From Mucilaginibacter terrenus (GTDB taxonomy: Bacteria > Bacteroidota > Bacteroidia > Sphingobacteriales > Sphingobacteriaceae): 64,000 nt of DNA. A program made the translations under genes and the position numbers. Shown here in pieces: positions 1 to 8,677 of this stretch. The stretch covers positions 58,024-122,023 of the forward strand of contig NZ_QWDE01000007.1 in the NCBI RefSeq assembly GCF_003432065.1, written 5' to 3'. The notes under the pieces were generated by a model that ran no database searches, was not told where the DNA came from, and worked only from the letters and a program-made list of their open reading frames with translations. Positions within the stretch are counted from its first letter, which is position 1. Each line of letters opens with the position of its first letter.

Positions 1-1
1 T

Positions 2-277
2 GACTTTATCATTGAGGGGAAAAGAGTGATTATGATGGATGACGTGCTATGGACAGGCCGTACCATCCGTGCCGCTATGGACGCCATGCAGGCGTTTGGA
101 CGCCCGGAAAAAGTTGAGCTGCTTGCACTGGTAGACAGGCGATACTCGCGCCATATACCCGTATCTGCAAACTATGTGGGTATAGAGGTGGATAGTATAG
201 CATCGCAAAAAGTGGTAGTAAGCTGGAAGGAAACAGACGGCGAGGACAAGATTGTATTAGTATCAGAGGCGAAATAG
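2..277 (+). CDS. pyrR: PyrR, bifunctional pyr regulator / uracil phosphoribosyltransferase (3' part)
   Basis: C-terminal part of a PyrR-type phosphoribosyltransferase; the reading frame is open to the left edge, so the true start lies outside the window. The PRPP-binding loop is visible as VIMMDDVLWTGRTIRAAM near the start of the visible part, followed by the family's LLALVDRR and LPI-like segments (RHIPVSANYVGIEV). PyrR proteins sense UMP/UTP to control pyrimidine genes in many bacteria and have some uracil phosphoribosyltransferase activity. The gene ends 3 nt before pyrB, which supports a pyrR-pyrB transcript. Whether this copy binds RNA cannot be judged from the fragment. Confidence 0.9.
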   Translation, partial: DFIIEGKRVIMMDDVLWTGRTIRAAMDAMQAFGRPEKVELLALVDRRYSRHIPVSANYVGIEVDSIASQKVVVSWKETDGEDKIVLVSEAK

Positions 278-280
278 AAA

Positions 281-1204
281 ATGGCATTAAGCACACGGCA
301 TTTACTTGGCATAAAAGATTTAAACCGCGCAGATATTGAAGAGATATTTGAGACGGCAGATAACTTTAAAACGGTGCTTAACCGTCCTATAAAAAAAGTG
401 CCCTCGTTAAGGGACGTGACCATTGCCAACATCTTCTTTGAAAATTCTACCCGTACCCGCTTATCTTTTGAACTGGCGGAGAAAAGACTTTCTGCCGACG
501 TTGTAAACTTTGCAGCTTCGTCATCATCAGTAAGCAAAGGCGAAACATTGGTGGATACGGTAAACAACATCCTGGCCATGAAGGTGGATATGGTGGTAAT
601 GCGCCATCCGTATGCCGGTGCAGGTGTTTTCCTGTCGAAACACGTAAAAGCACAAATAATAAACGCTGGCGATGGTGCTCACGAGCATCCTACCCAAGCG
701 TTGCTGGACGCTTTCTCTATACGCGAACGTTATGGCAATGTTGAAGGCAAAAAGGTGGTTATTGTGGGCGATATACTGCACTCGCGGGTTGCTTTATCCA
801 ACATCCTTTGTCTAAAGCAACTTGGTGCCGAAGTAATGGTTTGCGGGCCAACAACCCTTATCCCAAAGTACATTAGTTCTTTGGGTGTTAAAGTAGAACA
901 TAATCTGTTGAAAGCACTTAACTGGTGCGATGTTGCCAACATGCTCCGTATACAGCTGGAACGCCAGGACATCAAGTACTTTCCTTCTATAAGGGAATAT
1001 ACCATGCTCTACGGGTTAAACAAACAGATATTGGATAATCTTGATAAAGAAATAACCGTAATGCATCCCGGCCCTATCAACAGGGGAGTGGAGATCACGA
1101 GCGATGTGGCAGACAGCAAACAGTCTATTATCCTGGATCAGGTGGAGAACGGAGTGGCTGTGCGTATGGCAGTATTGTATTTGTTAGCAGGACAGGGGGC
1201 ATAA
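281..1204 (+). CDS. pyrB: Aspartate carbamoyltransferase catalytic subunit
   Basis: 307 residues, normal length for the catalytic chain. It condenses carbamoyl phosphate with aspartate in the second step of de novo pyrimidine synthesis, in the cytosol. The carbamoyl-phosphate motif FFENSTRTRLSFE is at about residues 49-61, HPTQALLDAF at about 136-145, and the aspartate-binding C-terminal domain contains MHPGPINRGVEI. The start ATG follows the pyrR stop by 3 nt. No pyrI regulatory chain is seen next to it. The following membrane-protein gene begins 4 nt after the stop, so all may be cotranscribed. Confidence 0.95.
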   Translation: MALSTRHLLGIKDLNRADIEEIFETADNFKTVLNRPIKKVPSLRDVTIANIFFENSTRTRLSFELAEKRLSADVVNFAASSSSVSKGETLVDTVNNILAMKVDMVVMRHPYAGAGVFLSKHVKAQIINAGDGAHEHPTQALLDAFSIRERYGNVEGKKVVIVGDILHSRVALSNILCLKQLGAEVMVCGPTTLIPKYISSLGVKVEHNLLKALNWCDVANMLRIQLERQDIKYFPSIREYTMLYGLNKQILDNLDKEITVMHPGPINRGVEITSDVADSKQSIILDQVENGVAVRMAVLYLLAGQGA

Positions 1205-1208
1205 TGAA

Positions 1209-1739
1209 ATGCTTGGCAGGGTAGTAAGTCATATAAAGGCAAATTTGCTGGGAGTATTTATAGGCTTTGCAGTTGTGTCGTTTATATTTGAAGGACTTAT
1301 TTTAACGCCAGGAGATTTTTATGCAACACAGTTCTTTGGGATAATAATTGTTATTATTGCGACCCGCTCTAAATACAGAGACAGGTTACAGGCGCAAAAG
1401 AGGTTAAAGCAAAAAGGTCTTACTCATGAAGACCTGAGCAATATTGATTTTGTAAAAAATTGGGAAGTAGCGCGCAGAGTAGGGCCGCTTAAATATTGCT
1501 TTTTGCAGGGAGGTTTGTCTATCGGGCTTATTACATTTCCCCTCTCGTTAATGTTATTTGTATTCCTCGTTTTCTTTTCTGCTGATGCGGAATACTTTAA
1601 AGCTTTAATGTACCCGCTTGCACTGGTTTGTTTAATTGTACCGTATGTTACAGGAGTGCTGATTTATGCGGTACGCTATCAAAGGAATCAGCATCGCTTT
1701 CATAAGCTTACAGATCCACTGAACCTGAATAGATATTAA
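1209..1739 (+). CDS. Hypothetical integral membrane protein
   Basis: 176 residues, family not recognised. Hydrophobic segments lie near residues 13-35 (LLGVFIGFAVVSFIFEGLIL), 40-52, 97-122 and 132-151, giving about four membrane passes. A charged cytosolic-type stretch (RSKYRDRLQAQKRLKQKG) sits between the second and third. It starts 4 nt after pyrB and so probably rides on the same transcript, but nothing in it points to pyrimidine metabolism. An alternative upstream ATG overlapping the pyrB stop is out of frame. Confidence 0.7.
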   Translation: MLGRVVSHIKANLLGVFIGFAVVSFIFEGLILTPGDFYATQFFGIIIVIIATRSKYRDRLQAQKRLKQKGLTHEDLSNIDFVKNWEVARRVGPLKYCFLQGGLSIGLITFPLSLMLFVFLVFFSADAEYFKALMYPLALVCLIVPYVTGVLIYAVRYQRNQHRFHKLTDPLNLNRY

Positions 1740-1785
1740 CAAAAGTGCTTTTCTGAAAACCATTGTATGCTAAATTGCTTTATGC

Positions 1786-2877
1786 ATGTTAGCTACAACA
1801 AGTTCCTTGTTCTTTTTATACCTTGCCTTTATGAATGCCTTTTTAGTTGCTTTTGCAGTGTTGTTATTGTCCTTTACGTTATTATCTATAATCAAGCATC
1901 AATACTGGATCTTCCGCATTTTTGATTATCCCCGCATACAGAAACTGGTATTATCTGTAATCTGCTTACTTCTTATTGTTGGCTTTTACGATGGGAATGA
2001 TGTTGTTTTTGTAGTCATTATCATACTGATGGGAGCCAACATCCTATATCTGGCCTTGCAGGTACTTCCTTTTACACCGTTGGGCAAAAAGCAGGTGCTA
2101 ACTGCTGTGGCTGATGTGCCCGATCAGTCGGTATGTGTGATGATTGCCAATGTTTATGAGGACAATACAAATACTAGCGGATGTCTGCGGGAAATAACGA
2201 AGCATGATCCGGACGTAATTTTATTGCTTGAGACCAACGCGCGGTGGGATAATCAAACATCTACACTTGGCGAAACTTACCCGTACAACGTGAAAGTGCC
2301 GTTGGAGAATACCTATGGAATGTTATTGTATTCTAAACTGCCATTGGAAAATCCTGAAGTAAAGTTTTTGGTAGAGGAAGATATACCATCAATTCACACA
2401 ACAATAGTTTTAAAAAGCGGACAAAAAATCAAACTATTTTGCGTGCACCCAACACCACCTGTACCTAACGAAAATCCACGCTCTACCGAGCGGGATAAAG
2501 AGCTGTTATTAGTTGCGGATATGGCTAAGGCATCTCAACTGCCCGTTATCGTGGTTGGCGACCTGAATGATGTAGCCTGGAGCTATACTACAGAACTGTT
2601 CTTAAAAATGAGCGGTTTGATAGACCCAAGACGAGGCAGAGGTTTTTACAATTCTTTTCATGCGCACTACCCATTCCTGCGTTTCCCGTTAGATCACGCC
2701 TTTATCTCTACTGATCTTAAACTGAAGAAAATGCGCAGGCTTTCCAATTTTAATTCAGATCATTTTCCCATCTATATCAATCTGCAGTATGAAGCCAGAG
2801 CTGTAAATCAGCAGGAATCTATGACACCTGATGCAGATGACCTGGAAATTGCCAAAGAAAAAAAGGCAGCGATCTGA
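1786..2877 (+). CDS. Membrane-anchored endonuclease/exonuclease/phosphatase (EEP) family protein
   Basis: 363 residues. Three hydrophobic segments occupy residues about 7-36, 52-68 and 71-92; the rest is an EEP fold, probably outside the cytoplasm. Visible EEP landmarks are N122 (MIANVYEDN), E149 (LLLETN), H221 (CVHPTPP), the GDLND motif with D259 and N261, PLDHAF near 303-306 and a terminal NSDHFPIY with the catalytic Asp-His pair near 332. The family hydrolyses phosphodiesters or phosphomonoesters in nucleic acids, lipids or inositol phosphates; the substrate here cannot be read. The stop codon directly abuts the stop of the convergent amine oxidase gene. Confidence 0.85.
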   Translation: MLATTSSLFFLYLAFMNAFLVAFAVLLLSFTLLSIIKHQYWIFRIFDYPRIQKLVLSVICLLLIVGFYDGNDVVFVVIIILMGANILYLALQVLPFTPLGKKQVLTAVADVPDQSVCVMIANVYEDNTNTSGCLREITKHDPDVILLLETNARWDNQTSTLGETYPYNVKVPLENTYGMLLYSKLPLENPEVKFLVEEDIPSIHTTIVLKSGQKIKLFCVHPTPPVPNENPRSTERDKELLLVADMAKASQLPVIVVGDLNDVAWSYTTELFLKMSGLIDPRRGRGFYNSFHAHYPFLRFPLDHAFISTDLKLKKMRRLSNFNSDHFPIYINLQYEARAVNQQESMTPDADDLEIAKEKKAAI

Positions 2878-4182
2878 TTATTGCGCCAGCATTTCTTTCA
2901 CCGCCTCTGCAGCGCTACTTAATGCAGCCTCTACAGTTCCCATCGCAGGGCCACTGTACAGATATTCTCCGCAAAAGTAAATAGTGTTATTTATTGGTAT
3001 ATTAAGGGTTTTTCGTGCATTTGGCGTTTCCACAGTATCATAAGCGTATGACCCTCGTGTGAAAGGGTCGGCTGTCCAGTTCATAATGCGCCGGGCAACA
3101 AGTTTGCCTTTCAGTTCAGTTACATCACGTTTAAAGATGTTCGCTAACGATTGAAGGCCTTCAGCCGCGATCATATCATCTGTAAGATGCAGCTTTTCGG
3201 CAGCAGCAGGGCCACCAATCCATCCGGTAAGTACGTTAGATGTATTCGGTGCTTGTGTCCACCAGGTTGGTATTTTCTCATTGCTGAACAAGTAGCCCAT
3301 CTTTTCTATTTCCTTGCCCGCAAGATTCATTGATTGGTTATCCAGCCAAAATGCATCACTGAATTCGAACAATATCTTGATAACTGACCCAAACCCCATC
3401 TGTTGTATGGCCGGGCTGTGTTCCGCAAGTGCAGGCAGGAAGGTTACAGCCCCCTGTTCACCTGCAGACGCTTTTAGCACGCCTAATGGGAGTGCTATTA
3501 ATATCTTCTCTGCTTCGTATGTATCATTAGTTGTGATGGTCACTTTAACGTTTCCTTTGCTCCATTCTATCGTTTGTACAACAGCGTTCAGGAAAATCTC
3601 ACCTCCTTTAGTTTTGCACTGTGAGCTTAGCCAACTTATTAGGTGGCAGTAGCCGCCTTGTACCCGGTGTTGGGCATTCTCTCCCTCATTTTGCCATTCA
3701 TTTCTAAGAGCAAATGCACTGGCATCACGTGGGTCGGCTGTGTCGTAGCCAGACACAAATTGCCAAACTCCATCCCGTAAATCCTTGTACTTATTGCCGG
3801 GGAATTGCTCTTGTAGAAAAGCATCTATGTTAATATCATTTTCAAGTGCGTTCAGCTTAGCAATCAGCAGGTCCCAATCTTCAATTACCATGCTGTTTTG
3901 CTCGAAGTCACCGTTATTATAACGCCACATTGCGGCGTTTGCGCTTCGATAGGGGATAACTGCTTCTCTTAAAAGCTTTAACGTAATGGGCAGGTCGCCG
4001 TGTATAAATTCAGCGCCGAGTTCGGTATTTTTGAAGAAAGACTCATCGTTGAGTGTATGTATCCGTCCACCGGTTCGGTGCCTGGCTTCCAGTACCGTTA
4101 CCTTTTTGCCGGCATCTGCCAGCAAACGAGCAGCCATAAGCCCGGCGGCACCAGCGCCAATTATAAGAACATCATTTTTCAT
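2878..4182 (-). CDS. FAD-dependent amine oxidase (flavin monoamine oxidase family)
   Basis: 434 residues. The dinucleotide-binding motif IIGAGAAGLMAARLL lies at residues about 7-21, followed by the adenine-ribose Glu (VLEARHRTGGR) and the C-terminal FAD-contact segment FCGEYLYSGPAMGTVEAAL. This is the usual layout of the monoamine oxidase/LSD1-like/phytoene desaturase superfamily. The reaction is oxidation of a C-N (or C-C) bond using FAD; the substrate is unknown. No signal peptide is apparent, so it is probably cytosolic. It is convergent with the EEP gene, with no intergenic space. Confidence 0.9.
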   Translation of the reverse strand: MKNDVLIIGAGAAGLMAARLLADAGKKVTVLEARHRTGGRIHTLNDESFFKNTELGAEFIHGDLPITLKLLREAVIPYRSANAAMWRYNNGDFEQNSMVIEDWDLLIAKLNALENDINIDAFLQEQFPGNKYKDLRDGVWQFVSGYDTADPRDASAFALRNEWQNEGENAQHRVQGGYCHLISWLSSQCKTKGGEIFLNAVVQTIEWSKGNVKVTITTNDTYEAEKILIALPLGVLKASAGEQGAVTFLPALAEHSPAIQQMGFGSVIKILFEFSDAFWLDNQSMNLAGKEIEKMGYLFSNEKIPTWWTQAPNTSNVLTGWIGGPAAAEKLHLTDDMIAAEGLQSLANIFKRDVTELKGKLVARRIMNWTADPFTRGSYAYDTVETPNARKTLNIPINNTIYFCGEYLYSGPAMGTVEAALSSAAEAVKEMLAQ

Positions 4183-4357
4183 AGCAGGTGCCGCAAGGTA
4201 AAACGATTAGTTGTAAAGTGCAAGATTCATGTAAGCGCCAAGCAAACTAACCGAGATTAACGCCTTACCGCGAGCCGAACGTGGATAAATAAAGCTTTCC
4301 CTGTTCGGGTATTACAATCCCCTTTGTTAATTTAGCAGGCTAGCATAAACGTGCGTT

Positions 4358-6670
4358 ATGAAACAGTATTTTAAGATAGACGAGTGGAAGATCATCGAAG
4401 ATGGCTTCGATCCAAAATATAATGAAGTTGCCGAGAGTGTATTTAGCTTAGGTAACGGTCGTATGGGCCAGCGCGCCAACTTCGAAGAGGCTTATAGCGG
4501 CAAAACCCTGCAGGGTAATTATGTAGCAGGCGTTTATTATCCGGATAAAACCCGGGTAGGCTGGTGGAAAAATGGCTACCCGGAATATTTCGCCAAGGTG
4601 CTTAACGCTGCAAATTGGATAGGGATAGATGTGGTTATTGACGGAGAGCAACTGGATATTGCCAAATGTGAGGTGATTAGCTTCAACCGTGAATTGAATA
4701 TGCGGGAAGGTTACCTGAAGCGCAATTTTACAGTTCGCACAGCATTAGGTAAAGAGGTGCAGGTAGAGGCTATTCGCTTTTGCAGCATGGTCGACGATGA
4801 ATGTGGTGCTATTAAATACACTATTACCCCGCTTAACTTAGAAGGAAAAGTATCCCTTACGCCGTATATAGATGGAGATGTTGTAAATAAGGATTCTAAC
4901 TACGATGAGAAGTTTTGGGACGAAGTAAGCAAGCAAACTGATAACGATACAGCCTGTGTACAGCTGCGAACAAAAAAGACGGGCTTTGAAGTTGCCACCG
5001 CCATGAAGGTGACCGTGTTGCTGGATGGTAGCCCTGTCCATTTTAAGTCTGAAGCTGTTCTTAAAGAGAAGTACGCCGCAGTACAAATCACCCTAGATGC
5101 TAAACAAGGGCAACCTATATCGCTGATAAAGTACGCCACTAACGTGTCGTCTCAGAATTACCCGGCAGAAGAGCTAGTATCTAAAGCTCACGAACGCCTC
5201 AATACAATAGCTTCTAAAGGTTTCGATAAAATGCTTGAAGAGCAGGCAGCTGTATGGGCCGAGAAATGGAAGCACAATGATATAGTTATAGAAGGTGATG
5301 CGGCTGCACAACAAGGCATCCGGTTTAACATATTCCAATTGAACCAAACCTATACAGGGGAGGACGACCGGCTGAATATTGGCCCTAAAGGTTTCACCGG
5401 CGAAAAATATGGAGGCTCTACTTACTGGGATACCGAAGCGTATTGCGTGCCGTTTTACCTGGCAACAGCCGAGCAAAAGGTAGCCCGTAACCTGTTGCTG
5501 TACCGGTACAAGCAGTTGGGGAAAGCTATTGAAAACGCTAAGCTTTTGGGTTTTAAAGATGGTGCTGCATTGTACCCTATGGTTACGATGGATGGTACCG
5601 AATGCCATAACGAGTGGGAAATAACTTTTGAGGAAATACACCGAAATGGCGCCATAGCTTATGCTATTTACGACTATGTGCGGTATACGGGCGACGAATC
5701 TTACCTGGCCGATTACGGATTGGAAGTTCTGATAGCTATATCCCGGTTTTGGGCGCAGCGGGTAAACTGGTCGGAAAGCAGGGAGCGGTATGTTATGCTG
5801 GGCGTTACCGGACCAAATGAGTACGAGAACAATGTAAACAACAACTGGTACACCAGCACCATTGCAGTTTGGTGTATGAAGTATACACTGGAGGTTATCG
5901 GAAAAGTACAACAGGCAGATAGCACCAAATACCAGGCCCTGGCCGACAAGATCGGCTTTAATGAGGAGAGCGAGTCAGCTAAATTCAGCGACATTATAGC
6001 CAAAATGTATTTTCCTAAAGATGATAAATTAGGCATATTCCTTCAGCAGGATGGGTATTTAGATAAGGAGCAGATACTGGTTAAGGACCTGCCCGCAACT
6101 GACCGTCCGCTGGTACAAAAATGGAGTTGGGACCGGATCCTGCGTTCTGTATTTATAAAGCAGGCGGACGTATTACAGGGGCTCTACTTTTTTGAAGATG
6201 ATTACGACCTGGAGACCATCCGCCGCAATTACGACTTTTACGAACCGAGGACCGTACACGAGTCATCGCTTTCACCTTGCGTGCATTCTATACTGGCTGC
6301 AAAGCTGGGTGATGTAGAGCGTGCTTACCAGTTTTATTTACGTACGTCGAGGCTCGATATAGACGATTACAACAACGATACCGAAGACGGTTGTCATATC
6401 ACCTCAATGGCCGGTACCTGGATGTCGGTAGTGCAGGGTTTTGGCGGCATGCGGGTGAAGGATGGCCAGCTTCATTTTAATCCGCTGCTTCCGGCAGAGT
6501 GGAAGGCATTATCGTTTCAAATTGGCTTTAGGGGGGCGTTGCTGAATATCAGGATAACTAAAGAAGCTGTGATTATCAATGCCACAGGAGGTCAATTGAA
6601 TATATTGGTGAACAACCAGGAAGTTACCGTGGAGCCGGGTACAGAGCTGAATATTGCACGATTGAAGTAA
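4358..6670 (+). CDS. GH65 glycoside phosphorylase (maltose phosphorylase type)
   Basis: 770 residues, typical for GH65. It has an N-terminal beta-sandwich, an (alpha/alpha)6 barrel with GGSTYWDTEAYCVPFYL, and the catalytic acid in TGPNEYENNVNNN (Glu 488). The C-terminal beta domain includes EDGCHITSMAGTWMSVVQGFGG. The family cleaves maltose, trehalose or kojibiose with phosphate to give beta-glucose 1-phosphate. Maltose is the most likely substrate because a GH13 and a GH31 follow, but subfamily specificity needs loop comparison. No signal peptide is seen, so the enzyme is cytosolic. The GH13 gene starts 35 nt downstream. Confidence 0.92.
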   Translation: MKQYFKIDEWKIIEDGFDPKYNEVAESVFSLGNGRMGQRANFEEAYSGKTLQGNYVAGVYYPDKTRVGWWKNGYPEYFAKVLNAANWIGIDVVIDGEQLDIAKCEVISFNRELNMREGYLKRNFTVRTALGKEVQVEAIRFCSMVDDECGAIKYTITPLNLEGKVSLTPYIDGDVVNKDSNYDEKFWDEVSKQTDNDTACVQLRTKKTGFEVATAMKVTVLLDGSPVHFKSEAVLKEKYAAVQITLDAKQGQPISLIKYATNVSSQNYPAEELVSKAHERLNTIASKGFDKMLEEQAAVWAEKWKHNDIVIEGDAAAQQGIRFNIFQLNQTYTGEDDRLNIGPKGFTGEKYGGSTYWDTEAYCVPFYLATAEQKVARNLLLYRYKQLGKAIENAKLLGFKDGAALYPMVTMDGTECHNEWEITFEEIHRNGAIAYAIYDYVRYTGDESYLADYGLEVLIAISRFWAQRVNWSESRERYVMLGVTGPNEYENNVNNNWYTSTIAVWCMKYTLEVIGKVQQADSTKYQALADKIGFNEESESAKFSDIIAKMYFPKDDKLGIFLQQDGYLDKEQILVKDLPATDRPLVQKWSWDRILRSVFIKQADVLQGLYFFEDDYDLETIRRNYDFYEPRTVHESSLSPCVHSILAAKLGDVERAYQFYLRTSRLDIDDYNNDTEDGCHITSMAGTWMSVVQGFGGMRVKDGQLHFNPLLPAEWKALSFQIGFRGALLNIRITKEAVIINATGGQLNILVNNQEVTVEPGTELNIARLK

Positions 6671-6705
6671 TCGTAACCAACAAATTATGAAACTATTAAT
6701 CTGTA

Positions 6706-8421
6706 ATGGAACCGTCTAACCATAAGCTCATTATCTACCAACTATTGCCCCGGCTGTTTGGCAATACTAATACCACCAATAAATTCTACGGTTCGGTAGA
6801 GGAGAACGGCGTTGGTAAACTGAACGACATTAGCGATAAAGCATTGCAGGAGATTGCCGCAATGGGTTTCAGTCATGTATGGTATACCGGTGTAGTTGAA
6901 CATGCCACCATGACCGACCATTCGGCGCTTGGTATCAAACCAGACGATCCTGATGTGGTAAAAGGCCGCGCCGGCTCGCCTTACGCCATCAAAGATTATT
7001 ATGACGTTGCTACCGACCTGGCTGCTGATCCGGAGTTCCGCATTTCTGAATTTAAAGAGTTAGTAGGCCGTACGCATTCTGCCGGGCTAAAGGTGATTAT
7101 TGATTTTGTACCTAATCACGTAGCACGTACCTATGCATCTGACGTGAAACCCAATGGCGTTCGTGACATAGGGGAAGACGATAATACAACGATCGCCTTT
7201 TCGCCCGAGAATGATTTTTATTACCTGCCGGGTCAGCATTTTAATGTACCTATTGGCTATAACCCTGGCGGGGATGAATTTAGTTCGCCTTTAAAGGATG
7301 GCAAGTTTGATGAATTCCCGGCAAAAGCTACGGGTAATGATGTATTCAGCGCCTCTCCAGGCATAAATGATTGGTTCGAGACTGTTAAGTTAAACTATGG
7401 CGTGTATATTCCGGGCGGGGGGCGCACTAACATTGATGGGCCAACTCCTCTGTGGCTAAAAATGGAGCATATTCTCAGCTACTGGGTTCAAATGGGCGTA
7501 GATGGTTTCCGGTGCGATATGATTGAGATAGTCCCGGTTGAGTTTTGGTCGTGGATCATCCCCAAGCTAAAGGAAAAGTATCCGCATCTCATCTTTATTG
7601 GGGAGGCTTACGCCAAGGGGCAGTACTCCAACTATATTCATAACGGGCATTTTGATTACCTGTATGATAAAGTTGGCCTCTATGATGCAATACGGAGCTT
7701 GACCTGCAATGAATGGGAGGCAAGCACCTGGCAGATAAATGATGTTTGGAACAACCATACCAGGGGAATTGATGAGCACATGCTCCGCTTTATGGAGAAC
7801 CATGATGAGCAGCGGGTGGCCAGCCGCTTTTTCGCCAGCGATCCGTGGCTTGCTGTACCAGGGCTGGTGGTGAGCGCCACCTTATCCACCGGGCCGCTAA
7901 TGATATACGCAGGGCAGGAGGTAGGCGAACCAGCTGAAGGTGCAAATGGTTTTAGCGGCGATGATGGCCGTACCACCATATTCGACTACTGGGGAATGCC
8001 GGAACTTCAAAAATGGGTAAACGATGATAAATTTGATGGCGGGGGACTTTCTGAAAATCAAAAATCCTTACGGGCATTTTACAGCAAGCTCCTTAATACT
8101 GTAAAAGACAACCGCGTTTTTGCAGAAGGTAGTTTTTATGAGCTGATGATAGCTAACGAACGCCAGCCTGGGTTTGATACAAAGCTTTACATCTATTTAA
8201 GGTATACCAGCAATCAGCGGGTAATGATTGTTGCCAACTTTAACAGGGAGGATCGCCAATTGGATGTGCAACTACCTCATGACTTGCTCGAACAAATTAA
8301 TATAAGCGGTCATCAGGTATTTACGGATATGCTTACCGGGGCAACTTTTACTACAAATAACATATTTATGGGGATAAATGTCTCCATTACAGCTTCCTCT
8401 GCTTTATTGCTAAACTTCTAA
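6706..8421 (+). CDS. GH13 alpha-amylase family enzyme
   Basis: 571 residues without a signal peptide. All four GH13 signature regions are present: DFVPNH (region I), DGFRCDMIE with nucleophile Asp 271, FIGEAY with acid/base Glu 300, and FMENHDEQR with Asp 367 as transition-state stabiliser. The C-terminal beta domain has the usual cytosolic enzyme appearance. It probably hydrolyses or rearranges short malto-oligosaccharides that feed the neighbouring GH65 phosphorylase and GH31 glucosidase. Exact specificity (amylase, cyclomaltodextrinase or neopullulanase-like) is not decidable by eye. It lies 35 nt after the GH65 gene, probably in one operon. Confidence 0.9.
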   Translation: MEPSNHKLIIYQLLPRLFGNTNTTNKFYGSVEENGVGKLNDISDKALQEIAAMGFSHVWYTGVVEHATMTDHSALGIKPDDPDVVKGRAGSPYAIKDYYDVATDLAADPEFRISEFKELVGRTHSAGLKVIIDFVPNHVARTYASDVKPNGVRDIGEDDNTTIAFSPENDFYYLPGQHFNVPIGYNPGGDEFSSPLKDGKFDEFPAKATGNDVFSASPGINDWFETVKLNYGVYIPGGGRTNIDGPTPLWLKMEHILSYWVQMGVDGFRCDMIEIVPVEFWSWIIPKLKEKYPHLIFIGEAYAKGQYSNYIHNGHFDYLYDKVGLYDAIRSLTCNEWEASTWQINDVWNNHTRGIDEHMLRFMENHDEQRVASRFFASDPWLAVPGLVVSATLSTGPLMIYAGQEVGEPAEGANGFSGDDGRTTIFDYWGMPELQKWVNDDKFDGGGLSENQKSLRAFYSKLLNTVKDNRVFAEGSFYELMIANERQPGFDTKLYIYLRYTSNQRVMIVANFNREDRQLDVQLPHDLLEQINISGHQVFTDMLTGATFTTNNIFMGINVSITASSALLLNF

Positions 8422-8439
8422 AGGATAAGACAGAGTCGG

Positions 8440-8510
8440 TGCTAAAACATCGTCGTCTTACCGGGTGTAGCTGATACGAATCTGGATATCACCCGCCTTA
8501 ACAATTATTA
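8440..8510 (+). terminator. Possible weak hairpin downstream of the GH13 gene
   Basis: An inverted repeat CGGGTG ... CACCCG with a loop of about 22 nt lies downstream of the GH13 stop. It lacks a strong T-tract, so its role as a terminator is uncertain. The 256 nt between the GH13 and GH31 genes otherwise hold only AT-rich sequence that could include a separate promoter for the GH31 gene; no clear TAnnTTTG element was found. Confidence 0.25.
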
Positions 8511-8677
8511 ATATTGTAAATCTTCTTGCACAATCATCCTTATAACTACTTTGGCTTAATTATCGCTTGAATATTGGTTTAGAAATCGTTATTTAGCTGA
8601 TTACTAATTGCAGATAAAAGAATTTTGAGCTTTGTTGAGTATAAATTAACAAGGCAGCACAGATATAGAAGTTTCAC

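Noticed and set aside
5174..5911. 245-codon open frame antisense to the GH65 gene
   Set aside because: It lies wholly inside a well-supported conserved enzyme, has no family signature, and its composition is that of a shadow frame.
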